64,000 nt of DNA from Wukongibacter sp050859025 (GCF_050859025.1 NZ_CP138200.1:4464001-4528000); one strand, 5' to 3'. Positions 55,972-64,000 are shown, counted from the stretch's first letter. Notes: a model not told the origin generated them from the letters alone. Program-made: numbers and translations.

Positions 55972-56629
55972 ATTTCTAGGACCAATACATCACTGGCTAT
56001 TTGATAAGATTAAGCTTTACGAAAGCCTAGAATTTGATATAATAGATAATATTGAAAAAAAGCTTAGTATAAGCCTCTCAGAAATTACTGATAAACTTAA
56101 GATTAAGATTGGTCCTCCAATTGGAGATAAATCCCTTGAAGAGCTTATAGACACTAATAATATTCATGGTTGGCTACAAGACAAGATAACAATATCTGAA
56201 ACAAGGCAAGCTGCTCTAATTACTTTTATTGTTAATAAATATGGTAATGAGGGTATAGATATAATAAAGGAATGCTATAGAAATCAAGCTATCGCAAGTG
56301 GGCAGGATGCAAGATCGAAGTATGACCTCGGTTCCGCGCCACTCATTTACAAGGCCTTAAATAATTATATCTTAGATGGTATGCCTTGTGATAATGTAAA
56401 TAGCATTACCTTAAATGAATACAATAAACTTGGATGGAGGGTTACAAATTGTATTCATAAAAACTACTGGTTAAATGTTAATGGAGATTTAGATACATTA
56501 TATGAGCTTCGCAGAATATGGATCTCAAATTTTGTAAGCTCTGCTAATCCAAGCTTTACTTATAACTTTATCAGTGAAAGCATGGATGGTAATAGGTTGC
56601 TTATCCATCAAATAGCAAAGTCAGAATAA
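55964..56629 (+). CDS. Conserved-looking protein of unknown function linked to the siroheme protein
   Basis: 221 aa from ATG 55964, overlapping the preceding stop by 8 bp and preceded by AAAGGGGATG. No membrane segment or signal peptide. The start SRFLGPIHHWLFDKIKLYE has a His pair; there are three Cys (in KECYRN, MPCDN and TNCIHKNYW) and a Trp/Asn-rich C-terminal half. I do not recognise a named domain. Tight coupling to a siroheme protein suggests an electron transfer, maturation or binding partner, which is inference. Confidence 0.75.
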   Translation: MSRFLGPIHHWLFDKIKLYESLEFDIIDNIEKKLSISLSEITDKLKIKIGPPIGDKSLEELIDTNNIHGWLQDKITISETRQAALITFIVNKYGNEGIDIIKECYRNQAIASGQDARSKYDLGSAPLIYKALNNYILDGMPCDNVNSITLNEYNKLGWRVTNCIHKNYWLNVNGDLDTLYELRRIWISNFVSSANPSFTYNFISESMDGNRLLIHQIAKSE

Positions 56630-56753
56630 TGGCTTTATATGCGTGGTTTCTATTAATTGAGACAAGGTCTTTCACATAGGCTTTGATCAAACATATAAGA
56701 ATATTTTCAATTTCCTATATGTCATAAATAATTATTTGAAGGAGGATATTAAA

Positions 56754-56936
56754 ATGAAAATAACTAAGGATACTTTAATAAGCGAGGTTTTAAAAATTAA
56801 TCCTAAGTCAGCTGAAATCTTAATGAGATATGGAATGGGATGCTTAGGATGCCCTTCAGCTCAAATGGAATCTCTTGAACAAGCAGCTATGGTTCATGGT
56901 ATTAATTTAGAAAAACTTTTAGAAGAATTAAATTAG
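56754..56936 (+). CDS. DUF1858 (hybrid-cluster-associated) small redox-disulfide protein
   Basis: 60 aa from ATG 56754, directly after AAGGAGGATATTAAA. Matches the DUF1858/TIGR03980 family: DTLISEVLKINPKSAEILMRYGMGCLGCP, with a CxxC pair in GCLGC. Such proteins occur beside hybrid-cluster proteins, hemerythrins and Ric; the Ric protein in this window starts with a similar domain. It lies about 125 bp after the unknown gene, and a perfect terminator follows. Confidence 0.9.
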   Translation: MKITKDTLISEVLKINPKSAEILMRYGMGCLGCPSAQMESLEQAAMVHGINLEKLLEELN

Positions 56937-56959
56937 TATTAATTCTTGGTCCTAATTTA

Positions 56960-57006
56960 ACTATAGGTATTCCAATTCGTTGAATTGGAATACCTATAGT
57001 TTTTTA
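56960..57006 (+). terminator. Perfect 19-bp-stem intrinsic terminator
   Basis: ACTATAGGTATTCCAATTC (56960-56978) pairs fully with 56982-57000 across a 3-base loop and is followed by TTTTTT. It ends the siroheme-DUF1858 operon, 24 bp after the stop. Confidence 0.92.
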
Positions 57007-57120
57007 TAATATATAGAAAATTGTAAATATCTTTATGAATAGCCATAATTCCATTTATGCTACTAACCGCTAGATTAAGGCTCAAGTCCGAGTTATTTTT
57101 AAAATTAGGAAACCTAAAGT

Positions 57121-57225
57121 TTGAGTCCTGCTAAGACCAAGGAAACACAACATATATAGACATACGTAAGAATTATTAGACCATCAATAACGGAGAATTT
57201 CGAGTTTGTTAAAAGCTTCATAAAT
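57121..57225. repeat. Repeat R2, copy 2 (diverged)
   Basis: Shares ATAGACATACGTAAGA, then AATAACGGAGAATTTCGAGTTTGT, with the element at 54315-54512, but lacks the two AACGCC palindromes. No gene is visible between 57007 and 57275. Confidence 0.55.
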
Positions 57226-57275
57226 GTAAAATTTTCTTCACTTTATTTCTACTAGACTTAAATAAAACCTAATAG

Positions 57276-58037
57276 CTATTTCTTATGTCCTTTATACCAA
57301 TATGCCAATCCTAGAAATAATCCTCCGCCTATGAAGTTTCCTATTGTTACTGGTACTAGATTATGAGCCATACCCGCAAAACTAATAGCTGAGTCATGGG
57401 GTAAAAATAATCCCATTGTAAGTAATGACATGTTTGCAATACTATGCTCAAAACCTGAAGTTATGAATGCAAATAAACACCAGAATATCATGATTAGCTT
57501 AGCTGTCTCTTCTTTTAATTTTATAAAACATAAAACTGCAAGACAAACCAAAATATTACATAGTATACCCCTAAAAAATAGCTCCATAGTTGGTGTAGTC
57601 ATTTTAGCAGAACTGACTTTTACTATAAAGTCTGCTACAGCATCCTTTGCAAGACCGGTTCTGAAATATAGAAAGGCAATGAGTATACTTCCTATGAAGT
57701 TTCCTATAAAGGAATACATCCAAATTTTTGAAGCATCGAACCAACTAACTTTTTTCTCCATAGCTCCGACAACCATAACAAAATTATTACCTGTAAATAG
57801 CTCAGACCCTGCCATGACTACTAAGCTCAATGCTACACCAAATGAAGCTCCCATTATAACCTTTGTAATTGGCGACCCTTGAAGGGATCCGCCAATAGTC
57901 ATAATTAGGAATACTCCAAATCCAACATATATCCCTGCCAATATAGATGAAATTATATATTGAGCTCTACTTCTCTTTAAAGTATCCATCTTGGCTATAG
58001 CAGAATTACTAACCTTATTTACTAAATCACTATACAT
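57276..58037 (-). CDS. Formate/nitrite transporter family channel, probable hydrosulfide channel
   Basis: 253 aa with six membrane segments of the FNT fold (FocA, NirC, HSC). Motifs: GVALSLVVMAGSELFTGNN after the second segment, and AHNLVPVTIGNFIGGGLFLGLAYW at the end. It lies on the same strand after asrA-asrB-asrC, about 220 bp from asrC. In Clostridioides difficile the fourth asr-linked gene encodes the hydrosulfide channel HSC, so export of HS- is the likely role; nitrite or formate transport is the alternative. Confidence 0.85.
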   Translation of the reverse strand: MYSDLVNKVSNSAIAKMDTLKRSRAQYIISSILAGIYVGFGVFLIMTIGGSLQGSPITKVIMGASFGVALSLVVMAGSELFTGNNFVMVVGAMEKKVSWFDASKIWMYSFIGNFIGSILIAFLYFRTGLAKDAVADFIVKVSSAKMTTPTMELFFRGILCNILVCLAVLCFIKLKEETAKLIMIFWCLFAFITSGFEHSIANMSLLTMGLFLPHDSAISFAGMAHNLVPVTIGNFIGGGLFLGLAYWYKGHKK

Positions 58038-58190
58038 TCTGTCACCTCACTATTAGTACTATACTTATATTCCCCATAAGATTTAATCCTTATTAAATAT
58101 TGTTCTCTTATGCATAATCACAGCAGATAGAAATATGTCAATGCTCAACCATATATAAACGACATTAACACTTAAAAAGTAAATTTCAAA

Positions 58191-58257
58191 GAAAATAATG
58201 AATGCTTATACATTTTTTCTTTAAAATTTTTTATGCTTCAAAGTTGTTTGTGCTTAC
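58191..58257. repeat. Repeat R4, copy 2, downstream of asrC
   Basis: Resembles 5551-5622: AATAATGAATGCTTxTACATTTTTTC at the left, then TTATGCTTCAAAGTTGTTT. It fills the space between the FNT gene and the end of asrC. Possibly related to the left part of R1. Confidence 0.5.
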
Positions 58258-58259
58258 TT

Positions 58260-59246
58260 TTACTTAAGATTTGAATCTTGTTTATACCAATATCCACCAA
58301 AATCAATATGCTCTGCCACTTTAGCCTTAGGATTCACTTTGACACCCTCTAAAACTTCTTCCTTAAAGGTCTTAAAACCAACTCTATCTACGATATAACC
58401 TATATGTTCTTTCTTTAAAGATCTATCTATATGTCTGTCAACAAAGTCATAGGTATTTTTTATTATTTGAATCATTGACTCCTTATCCCCCCACTTTATG
58501 AAGGGTCTGGCTATTCTTGGATTTCTCTTACCCGTTCTACCCATTATAACCATTCTATAATACTTCTCCTTACTTCTTGACCATGCTCCAGTAGGGCATT
58601 TTAATATACATTCGCCGCAGCCTATACACTGGTCTTCATTTCTTTTTATACTATAGTTTTCCATACTAAGGGCATCGGTAACCCTTTTTTTACAATTCTC
58701 CACGCAAGCATTACAGCTTATACACCTTGATTCATCATACTGTGGCTCAGTTGTACATATGATTCCAAAGTCTTGCATATGTGCCTTTATACAATCATTT
58801 GGACAACCTGTTATAGCTATCTTAAAATGATAATCATTAGGATATACTTCTCTTTCTATCCTTCTTGCAAATTCCGTAGTCTGATCATTTGCATAAGGAC
58901 ATACTTTGTTTCCTATACAAGCAGATATATTTCTTGTTCCTGCAGCAGGATATCCATCTATTTCATCATCAAAATTAAGTTCTAATGAATCAATAAGCGG
59001 TTCAATTAGTTTATTAATTTCCGGTATCTTATCAAAATCTATACCTGGAATTTCAAATCCTTGTCTAGCAGTAAGATGGGCCTCGCCGACTCCATATTTT
59101 TTAGCTATATGATGTATTAGTTCAAAATACTTAGTTTCTATATGTCCACCGGGCACTCTAATTCTAAGAGCTGTTTTACCCCTTACCTTAGTTACTCTAT
59201 ATGCATTTTTAGTTACTTTTTTTCTATTAACTGTCACAAACTTCAC
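58260..59246 (-). CDS. asrC: Anaerobic sulfite reductase subunit C (siroheme subunit)
   Basis: 328 aa. Catalytic subunit of AsrABC, which reduces sulfite to sulfide with NADH. It starts with a ferredoxin-like half domain (LRIRVPGGHIETKYFELIHHIA, RQGFEIPGIDF). Siroheme-[4Fe-4S] ligands are CIGNKVC and CPNDC, followed by two ferredoxin motifs CISCNACVENC and CIGCGECILKC, then the C-terminal part of the reductase domain. It starts 3 bp after the asrB stop. Confidence 0.95.
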   Translation of the reverse strand: MKFVTVNRKKVTKNAYRVTKVRGKTALRIRVPGGHIETKYFELIHHIAKKYGVGEAHLTARQGFEIPGIDFDKIPEINKLIEPLIDSLELNFDDEIDGYPAAGTRNISACIGNKVCPYANDQTTEFARRIEREVYPNDYHFKIAITGCPNDCIKAHMQDFGIICTTEPQYDESRCISCNACVENCKKRVTDALSMENYSIKRNEDQCIGCGECILKCPTGAWSRSKEKYYRMVIMGRTGKRNPRIARPFIKWGDKESMIQIIKNTYDFVDRHIDRSLKKEHIGYIVDRVGFKTFKEEVLEGVKVNPKAKVAEHIDFGGYWYKQDSNLK

Positions 59247-59249
59247 CCC

Positions 59250-60041
59250 CTAGTCAATTAGCTTCTTAGCCTTTTCATATTTGAACACAGGTCCTTCTAA
59301 GCAAACATAGGTCTCATCTATTTTACAGTGACCACACTTTCCTATACCGCAGCTCATCTTTCTCTCAAATGAAACCCAAATATTCTCCTGAGGTACATTA
59401 TTCTTTATAAGCTCTAAGGTTGTAAACTTCATCATTATAGGTGGTCCAACAACTATTATCTTGGTATTATTTATATCAGTTAAGTCAAAATCGGATATAT
59501 ATTTTGTTAGTAGTCCAGTCTTTCCTGACCAATTTTTATCACCATTATCAACTGTCAATGTTAATTTTACCCTCTTACTCCAATCTTCTATGGTTTCGTT
59601 AAAAAGAATATCCTTGGGACTCTTGAACCCTAAAAGCACTTCTAAGGATTTAACTTCATTTTGATTGTTTATGAAATGTTTTATTATACTTTTTACTGGG
59701 GCAAGGCCTGTTCCACCTGCTATTACTATTAATTTACTGTCTTTATAATCATCTAGGTTAAATCCATTTCCATAGGGTCCCCTAGCATATAAATAGTCCC
59801 CTTTTTTTAGGTTAAATATCTCATCGGTCAGCTTCCCGACCTTCCTTATTGTCATATCTAGTTTATTATCTTCAAAGTCACTTATAGAAATAGGTGCTTC
59901 TCCAACACCAGGTATTGAAAGTTGTAGGAATTGACCTCCTAATAGAGGCTTTGAATACTCAAGAGTAAATGTATAATCTATATCAGTTTCTGGTTTTATA
60001 TCTATAATTTTTATTTTTTCCATTAGATAAGGATTACTCAT
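59250..60041 (-). CDS. asrB: Anaerobic sulfite reductase subunit B (FAD/NAD reductase)
   Basis: 263 aa. Ferredoxin-NADP reductase fold that takes electrons from NADH. FAD motif region RGPYGNGF, nucleotide motif VIAGGTGLAPVKSIIKHF, and a C-terminal [2Fe-2S] set CGIGKCGHC with a fourth Cys in YVCLEGP. The start overlaps asrA by 8 bp. Confidence 0.95.
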   Translation of the reverse strand: MSNPYLMEKIKIIDIKPETDIDYTFTLEYSKPLLGGQFLQLSIPGVGEAPISISDFEDNKLDMTIRKVGKLTDEIFNLKKGDYLYARGPYGNGFNLDDYKDSKLIVIAGGTGLAPVKSIIKHFINNQNEVKSLEVLLGFKSPKDILFNETIEDWSKRVKLTLTVDNGDKNWSGKTGLLTKYISDFDLTDINNTKIIVVGPPIMMKFTTLELIKNNVPQENIWVSFERKMSCGIGKCGHCKIDETYVCLEGPVFKYEKAKKLID

Positions 60042-61056
60042 CTTCCTTCGCCCCCTCTACTATTTGACTTAGTTTATTAACACATTTAGAGAATGAGATA
60101 TATTCTGGACAGACATCATCACACCTACCACATCCAACGCACATATGATAGTCAAATCGTTTATAGAAATCATTAATCTTATGCATTGTTTTAAATCTCA
60201 TTTTATCGCCATTCTTTTGTCTAAAACTGTGTCCACCAGCCATATCTGTAAATCCATTAACATGACAGCCTGCCCATCTTCTTCTTCTTTCACCAAGCTT
60301 TTTATCGTTGTCATAGGTAACATCCTGCATTGTGAAACAACTACACGTAATACATGAGGTATTACACCTACCACAAGCAATACATCTCTGGGTGTATTCC
60401 TTCCAGATTGGATTTTCAAATGTATCTATGTTAACCTTTTCCGGGTCAGGAATGCTTACCTTAACTTTATTTTCCTTTATATATTTTGGCTTAAAATCAG
60501 CCTCTATGCCATACTTGCTAAAGGTATCATTGAAATCCTTGTCTTTAATATCAATGAAGATTTCGCCTTCTTTAAATCTTAGTGCAACTGAATAATTATC
60601 AGTTTTATTGGACTCCATACTTACACAGAAACATGTGTCAAATCCTTCAGTACATTCAATCATAAAAAATTTGACCTTTTCTCTGAGCCTCTTGTAGTAA
60701 AAATCTTCGATATCTCCATTTTTTAGAAAAATTGTATCTAGCCTTTTTATACCGTTGATATCGCATGGTCTTAAAAATATTATTACAGGTTTTTCATCTA
60801 CCTTTGGAACTGTCATCCCGTCTTCAGTGAAATAAAATAGAGTTTCTCTTATGGGATAGAATACTTCTTTAGGTGAAAAATAGGATTTTTCTTTCATTTC
60901 TAAATCATCAAAGCTAGTTATCTCATCATAAGCTATTACATCTGTATCCGACAGTCTTCCCTTTCCTTCTTTTCTAGTGGGACCATAGATTTTGTAGTTT
61001 TGTGATAACATATTAATGACATCGTTAAATTTTTCGCTAATAATTTTATAACCCAT
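60034..61056 (-). CDS. asrA: Anaerobic sulfite reductase subunit A (4Fe-4S)
   Basis: 340 aa. Ferredoxin-like electron transfer subunit of AsrABC. N-terminal domain includes YFSPKEVFYPIRETLFYF and IIFLRPCDINGIKRLD; two [4Fe-4S] motifs follow, CIACGRCNTSCITC and CVGCGRCDDVCPEY. First gene of asrABC; its promoter carries a CRP/FNR-type site at -41.5. Confidence 0.95.
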   Translation of the reverse strand: MGYKIISEKFNDVINMLSQNYKIYGPTRKEGKGRLSDTDVIAYDEITSFDDLEMKEKSYFSPKEVFYPIRETLFYFTEDGMTVPKVDEKPVIIFLRPCDINGIKRLDTIFLKNGDIEDFYYKRLREKVKFFMIECTEGFDTCFCVSMESNKTDNYSVALRFKEGEIFIDIKDKDFNDTFSKYGIEADFKPKYIKENKVKVSIPDPEKVNIDTFENPIWKEYTQRCIACGRCNTSCITCSCFTMQDVTYDNDKKLGERRRRWAGCHVNGFTDMAGGHSFRQKNGDKMRFKTMHKINDFYKRFDYHMCVGCGRCDDVCPEYISFSKCVNKLSQIVEGAKEDE

Positions 61057-61083
61057 CTTCTCCCTCCTTGCCTTTGTTAAACT

Positions 61084-61126
61084 ATTTTAACAAAGTTCAC
61101 AAGAAAGTTACGTGATAAAAATCACA
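61084..61126 (-). promoter_or_regulatory. CRP/FNR-type activated promoter of asrABC
   Basis: On the minus strand TGTGATTTTTATCACG (61126-61111) is a full palindrome and TAAAAT (61089-61084) is the -10 box. The start site set 7 bp past the -10 box places the palindrome centre at -41.5, the same as the other two promoters of this type in the window. Confidence 0.82.
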
Positions 61127-61154
61127 TTTTAGGATTTAAATACTTGTCAACAAA

Positions 61155-61189
61155 CAGAAAAAACATCTAGATATTAAATCCAGATGTTT
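61155..61189 (-). terminator. Intrinsic terminator after the hemerythrin gene
   Basis: On the minus strand ACATCTGGAT and ATCTAGATGT pair (one mismatch), with a TTTTTT run after. It lies about 57 bp past the stop of the hemerythrin gene and before the asrA promoter. Confidence 0.75.
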
Positions 61190-61245
61190 GAGGCTGTCAG
61201 CAAAATCAATTTCAATATAGGGTATTTCCTTTTCTATACTTTTAT

Positions 61246-61797
61246 TTAGACCCTCTTCTCCAACTCTTCAATCATATTTATATATTTACTTTGGATTTTC
61301 TTCTCTTCAGCTATGCGTTCAACTTCATTACATCTTTCTTCCACTTCCATTAAAGCTTCTTTACTAAGCTTCCTCTCACCAAATTTATATATTGCATTAT
61401 CTTCTTTATCAATGTGTCTATACAATAGATCAGTATAGGAAATTGCATTTGCTATTATATCTACCTTTGAATCCTCATCACCATCCTTTACTCTTTCTAA
61501 TGCTTCACCTAAATTTCTGATAAACAATCTTCCGAGATCATGATCTGCAAGCATTCCAAAGATAGGCCCTTTAGCAATTTCTTCACCTAATTCTTCAGAC
61601 ATTTTCTTAAACAGAATATCCTCTTCTTTATTGTGATGATGGCTGTCTGCATAATTTTTTACAAAATCTATTATGATGTTGAATGCTTCGTAATTCACTT
61701 CCCCACCCTTTAAAATATTTATACATAGTTTCCTTGTTATCTTCAGTGCTCTCTTAATAACTTTGTGTTCGTTCACCATTAGCGATATGGCATTCAT
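61246..61797 (-). CDS. Hemerythrin HHE-domain protein
   Basis: 183 aa, helical. Metal-binding HHE motifs: MVNEHKVIKRALK, DSHHHNKEEDILF, LADHDLGRLF and YRHIDKEDNAIY. Such di-iron proteins bind oxygen or NO. Last gene of the flavodiiron-Ric-hemerythrin cluster, about 95 bp after ric. Confidence 0.9.
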   Translation of the reverse strand: MNAISLMVNEHKVIKRALKITRKLCINILKGGEVNYEAFNIIIDFVKNYADSHHHNKEEDILFKKMSEELGEEIAKGPIFGMLADHDLGRLFIRNLGEALERVKDGDEDSKVDIIANAISYTDLLYRHIDKEDNAIYKFGERKLSKEALMEVEERCNEVERIAEEKKIQSKYINMIEELEKRV

Positions 61798-61892
61798 TTT
61801 TTACACCTCCAGATTTTTCTATATAACTTCTTCCTACCTCATTTTCTAATCAAGAGGTATGATGGCTCGGATATTAATAGCTATTAGTGCTA

Positions 61893-62618
61893 TTATTTAC
61901 ACTCAGCTTCTTTTCCTTGCTTTAACCTTTCAAACAATATGTTGTTTTCAAGATGTATATGTTGAAAAAGGTCCGATTCGATTTCTTCAAGCTTTTCATA
62001 GGTTCTTTTAAATGAATTACAGCTGCTAGATGGTATTTTATAGTTATTTGTTATCTTTCTCATTTCCTTTAATATGTCTCCAGCATTATTATGCTCATCT
62101 TCAGTCTCCATCATGACATTTTTTGCTTTCTCTAGTAAATCTATTGAAGGTTCTTTTTCATATTCTAATATCGCTGGAAATAACAACTCTTCTTCATTTA
62201 TAAGATGCTCTTCAATCTCAGCCTTTAAGCTGCTAAATAATTTGTGTAGTGAGGACAATGTTTCACCATGATCTATATAGTGTACCTTTAAAATTTTATT
62301 AAGGAGATTAATTGTTACTGGAAGTTCATTCTTCATAAAAGTATGGTGCTTCTGAACTATATACTCAATTAAATCAGTCATAGAAGCAGTTCTCCAGTCA
62401 ACGCTATTATCATCTTTATTTATAAACTCTTCATATGTCATATTTATTTTTTCTAGTATTTCTTCTTCATTTATACCCTGTTCCTTTAGAGCATCTGTTA
62501 ATAACCTATCCCCACCACAGCAAAAATCAATGTTGTATTCCATAAATATATCTGTTGCTTTAGGAAATATTGCGGCAATTTCACCTATTTTTTGTTGACT
62601 GTTAAATAGTTTTTTCAT
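61893..62618 (-). CDS. ric: Iron-sulfur cluster repair di-iron protein (ScdA/YtfE/Ric)
   Basis: 241 aa. N-terminal ScdA_N domain with IGEIAAIFPKATDIFMEYNIDFCCGG, like DUF1858, then a hemerythrin-type di-iron domain with His/Glu ligands in KHHTFMKNE, EEHLINEEELLF, EDEHNNAG and QHIHLENNILF. Ric repairs FeS clusters damaged by NO or peroxide. It lies 26 bp after the flavodiiron gene. Confidence 0.95.
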   Translation of the reverse strand: MKKLFNSQQKIGEIAAIFPKATDIFMEYNIDFCCGGDRLLTDALKEQGINEEEILEKINMTYEEFINKDDNSVDWRTASMTDLIEYIVQKHHTFMKNELPVTINLLNKILKVHYIDHGETLSSLHKLFSSLKAEIEEHLINEEELLFPAILEYEKEPSIDLLEKAKNVMMETEDEHNNAGDILKEMRKITNNYKIPSSSCNSFKRTYEKLEEIESDLFQHIHLENNILFERLKQGKEAECK

Positions 62619-62644
62619 CCTTATTCCTCCTCCAATCGTAAATA

Positions 62645-63874
62645 TTAGCTTATTAGCAAGTCCCCAATCACCTGAGCTGAGCGAGTTATTTTTTCAATTT
62701 CTTCATCTCCTGGATTAAATTTAATTCTAATCGGGAAGTTCATGTCTTCCATTCCTGTTTTCTTAATCATATAAGAAGTGTCTATCAGCTTCATATTTGT
62801 ATTATTTAAATAGTCGTTAATGACCTCTACAGCCTCTCCACTCCATCCATATGAACCAAAGGCTACAGCAAGCTTAGATTCCAAGTCCATATTTTTTAAT
62901 TCTTTTAATATATCCTCTAGTTTTCCTACCATATCTGCATATCGTGTTGAACTTCCAAAAAAAATTGCATCTGCATTAATAATTGCTTCCTTGACCTCGT
63001 CTATATTAACCTTGTCATTAGCATCTATGATATCAGTAACAATACCTTTTTCTCCTAAGGCGTTGGCAATATGATTTGCAATTCTTTTTGTATTCCCTGT
63101 CATTGATGAAAATACTATTAAAGCTTTCTTAATTTCATCTGAAGCCTTACTCATTTCGTCATATGAATCTACAAATCTTTGAGCATTATTCCTTAAAATA
63201 TATCCATGTGAAGGTGCTATTACTTCTATATCTAGCTCCTTGACCTTTTTAATCATATCCTGTACATAGGGTCTATGTGGGTGCATAATCAATTTGTAAT
63301 ATATTTCAAAGTCAGGTATCATATCTTCCTTAGCTAAATCATTAAATAAATCATAGGTAGCAACATGGCTGCTGAATATATCACATGGATAAAGGATTTT
63401 ATCTTCTATACAGTAGGCTATCATTGTTTCCTCGGTATGAAGATATGGCGTTTCGAAGAATTTTAGGGTTTTCCCTCCTATATCTAATGTATCACCATCT
63501 TTGATTATTAAAAATTTTCTATTATGGAGCTTATACATTTCCTTTAATTCCTTTGCTCCGAGCTCTGTTGTTACGATTACAGCATCCTTTGCTTTGCTAG
63601 CTAGGGCAGGTAATCCACCAGAGTGATCTGGTTCAACGTGATTTATTATAATAAACTTAATTTCCTCTGGCTTAATATACTGGCTCAATCTTTCAACAAA
63701 TTGTCTACCAAAGCTGATATCTACAGTATCAATTACCGTTGGTTTTTCAGTCATTAATAAATAACTGTTATAGGTAGTTCCTTTTTCAAGGATAAGACGA
63801 TGGAATGGAACCTTTCTATCATCTACGTATCCTACCCAATATGATTTATCTGCAACTTTTATTTGTTTGTTCAT
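62645..63874 (-). CDS. Flavodiiron protein (FprA-type A-type flavoprotein, oxygen/NO reductase)
   Basis: 409 aa. Metallo-beta-lactamase-like di-iron domain (about residues 1-250) with ligand motif HVEPDHSGG and YLHTEETMIAY, and a C-terminal flavodoxin domain with FSSMTGNTKRIA (FMN phosphate loop). It reduces oxygen to water or NO to N2O in anaerobes. First gene of the cluster, under a CRP/FNR-type promoter. Confidence 0.95.
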   Translation of the reverse strand: MNKQIKVADKSYWVGYVDDRKVPFHRLILEKGTTYNSYLLMTEKPTVIDTVDISFGRQFVERLSQYIKPEEIKFIIINHVEPDHSGGLPALASKAKDAVIVTTELGAKELKEMYKLHNRKFLIIKDGDTLDIGGKTLKFFETPYLHTEETMIAYCIEDKILYPCDIFSSHVATYDLFNDLAKEDMIPDFEIYYKLIMHPHRPYVQDMIKKVKELDIEVIAPSHGYILRNNAQRFVDSYDEMSKASDEIKKALIVFSSMTGNTKRIANHIANALGEKGIVTDIIDANDKVNIDEVKEAIINADAIFFGSSTRYADMVGKLEDILKELKNMDLESKLAVAFGSYGWSGEAVEVINDYLNNTNMKLIDTSYMIKKTGMEDMNFPIRIKFNPGDEEIEKITRSAQVIGDLLIS

Positions 63875-63919
63875 ATCTATCTCCTCCTCAACAATTTTTT
63901 AAGTTTCTTTATTAACTTC

Positions 63920-63962
63920 ATTATAGGAGGATATATAAAATAAAACTGTGACTGCAGTCAAA
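63920..63962 (-). promoter_or_regulatory. CRP/FNR-type activated promoter of the flavodiiron-Ric-hemerythrin operon
   Basis: On the minus strand TTTGACTGCAGTCACA (63962-63947) is the palindrome and TATAAT (63925-63920) is the -10 box. The palindrome centre is at -41.5 from the predicted start, identical in geometry to the sites at 55165 and 61111. The left half is a one-base variant (TTTGA for TGTGA). Confidence 0.78.
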
Positions 63963-64000
63963 TAAAATAAAAAAAGCTAATATATTTTTAGTTCCAAGTT

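Noticed and set aside
58107..58122. Fourth CRP/FNR-type site before the FNT channel gene
   Set aside because: Only one half-site (TGTGA) is present, and the -10 box at the matching distance (TAAATC) is poor.

Overview
The window reads as the chromosome of a low-GC, endospore-forming, obligately anaerobic Firmicute of the Clostridia, probably Tissierellales-like. The organism is inferred from gene content and style, not from a marker gene. The main evidence is a tricistronic gerA germination operon, AddAB, AGGAGG-type ribosome binding sites with frequent TTG/GTG starts, LuxS, a tungsten-type aldehyde oxidoreductase, an Asr sulfite reductase, and a flavodiiron/Ric/hemerythrin stress cluster.

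Layout. 1-5291: addB and the first 626 codons of addA (minus strand). 5736-9446: gerAA-gerAB-gerAC. 9656-10885: glyA. 10926-12663: an intact IS3-family (IS150-type) insertion sequence. 12670-16830: accessory DNA with a frameshifted WG-repeat lipoprotein, a chimeric fragment joining a transposase N-terminus to the tail of a molybdenum hydroxylase, a small hypothetical gene and a Cys-rich DUF11 surface protein. 17193-25887: molybdenum hydroxylase (Mo, FeS and FAD subunits), an NCS2 xanthine/uracil permease and, upstream on the same strand, a two-component system with an NMT1/THI5-like sensor kinase and a REC-DUF2294 response regulator. 26270-29123: a choline/carnitine acyltransferase homologue (rare in bacteria) beside an orphan glycine-betaine/carnitine-type binding lipoprotein. 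29695-37179: DUF1461 membrane protein, two GGDEF proteins, Bcp peroxiredoxin, PhoPR-like pair, ThpR. 37792-40249: a small Met/Asn/Thr-rich protein and an orphan MotA/MotB-like (ZorAB-like) pair. 40250-44531: about 4.3 kb of AT-rich, nearly gene-free, apparently decaying DNA. 44532-54209: two sigma-54 modules: ferredoxin/AOR/ThiS-like, and an amino-acid dehydrogenase complex with a truncated NSS transporter and a 31-aa MetS small subunit, plus a PAS-AAA-Fis sigma-54 activator. 54524-54976: luxS. 55261-63874: anaerobic sulfur/nitrogen-oxide genes: siroheme protein, unknown protein and DUF1858 protein; asrABC plus an FNT channel; flavodiiron protein, Ric and hemerythrin.

The strongest regulatory result is in the last region. 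Three operons (starting at 55261+, 61056- and 63874-) each carry a TGTGA-N6-TCAxA palindrome centred 41.5 bp upstream of the start site predicted from a good -10 box. That is the geometry of a class II CRP/FNR-type activated promoter and suggests one regulon for sulfite reduction and nitrosative/oxidative defence. A second result is two near-consensus -24/-12 promoters (47550-47565, 52285-52300). The second has three 16-bp CGTCA-N6-TGACG-type palindromes upstream, next to the gene for the sigma-54 activator. The transporter that should be the first gene of that operon has lost its N-terminus, and a MITE-like element sits between it and the dehydrogenase genes.

Several dispersed intergenic repeat families (MITE-like or structured) recur: R1 near 25955, 29535 and 37287; R2 at 54315 and 57121; R3 at 38031 and inverted at 51535; R4 at 5551 and 58191. 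No tRNA, rRNA or CRISPR array was recognised.
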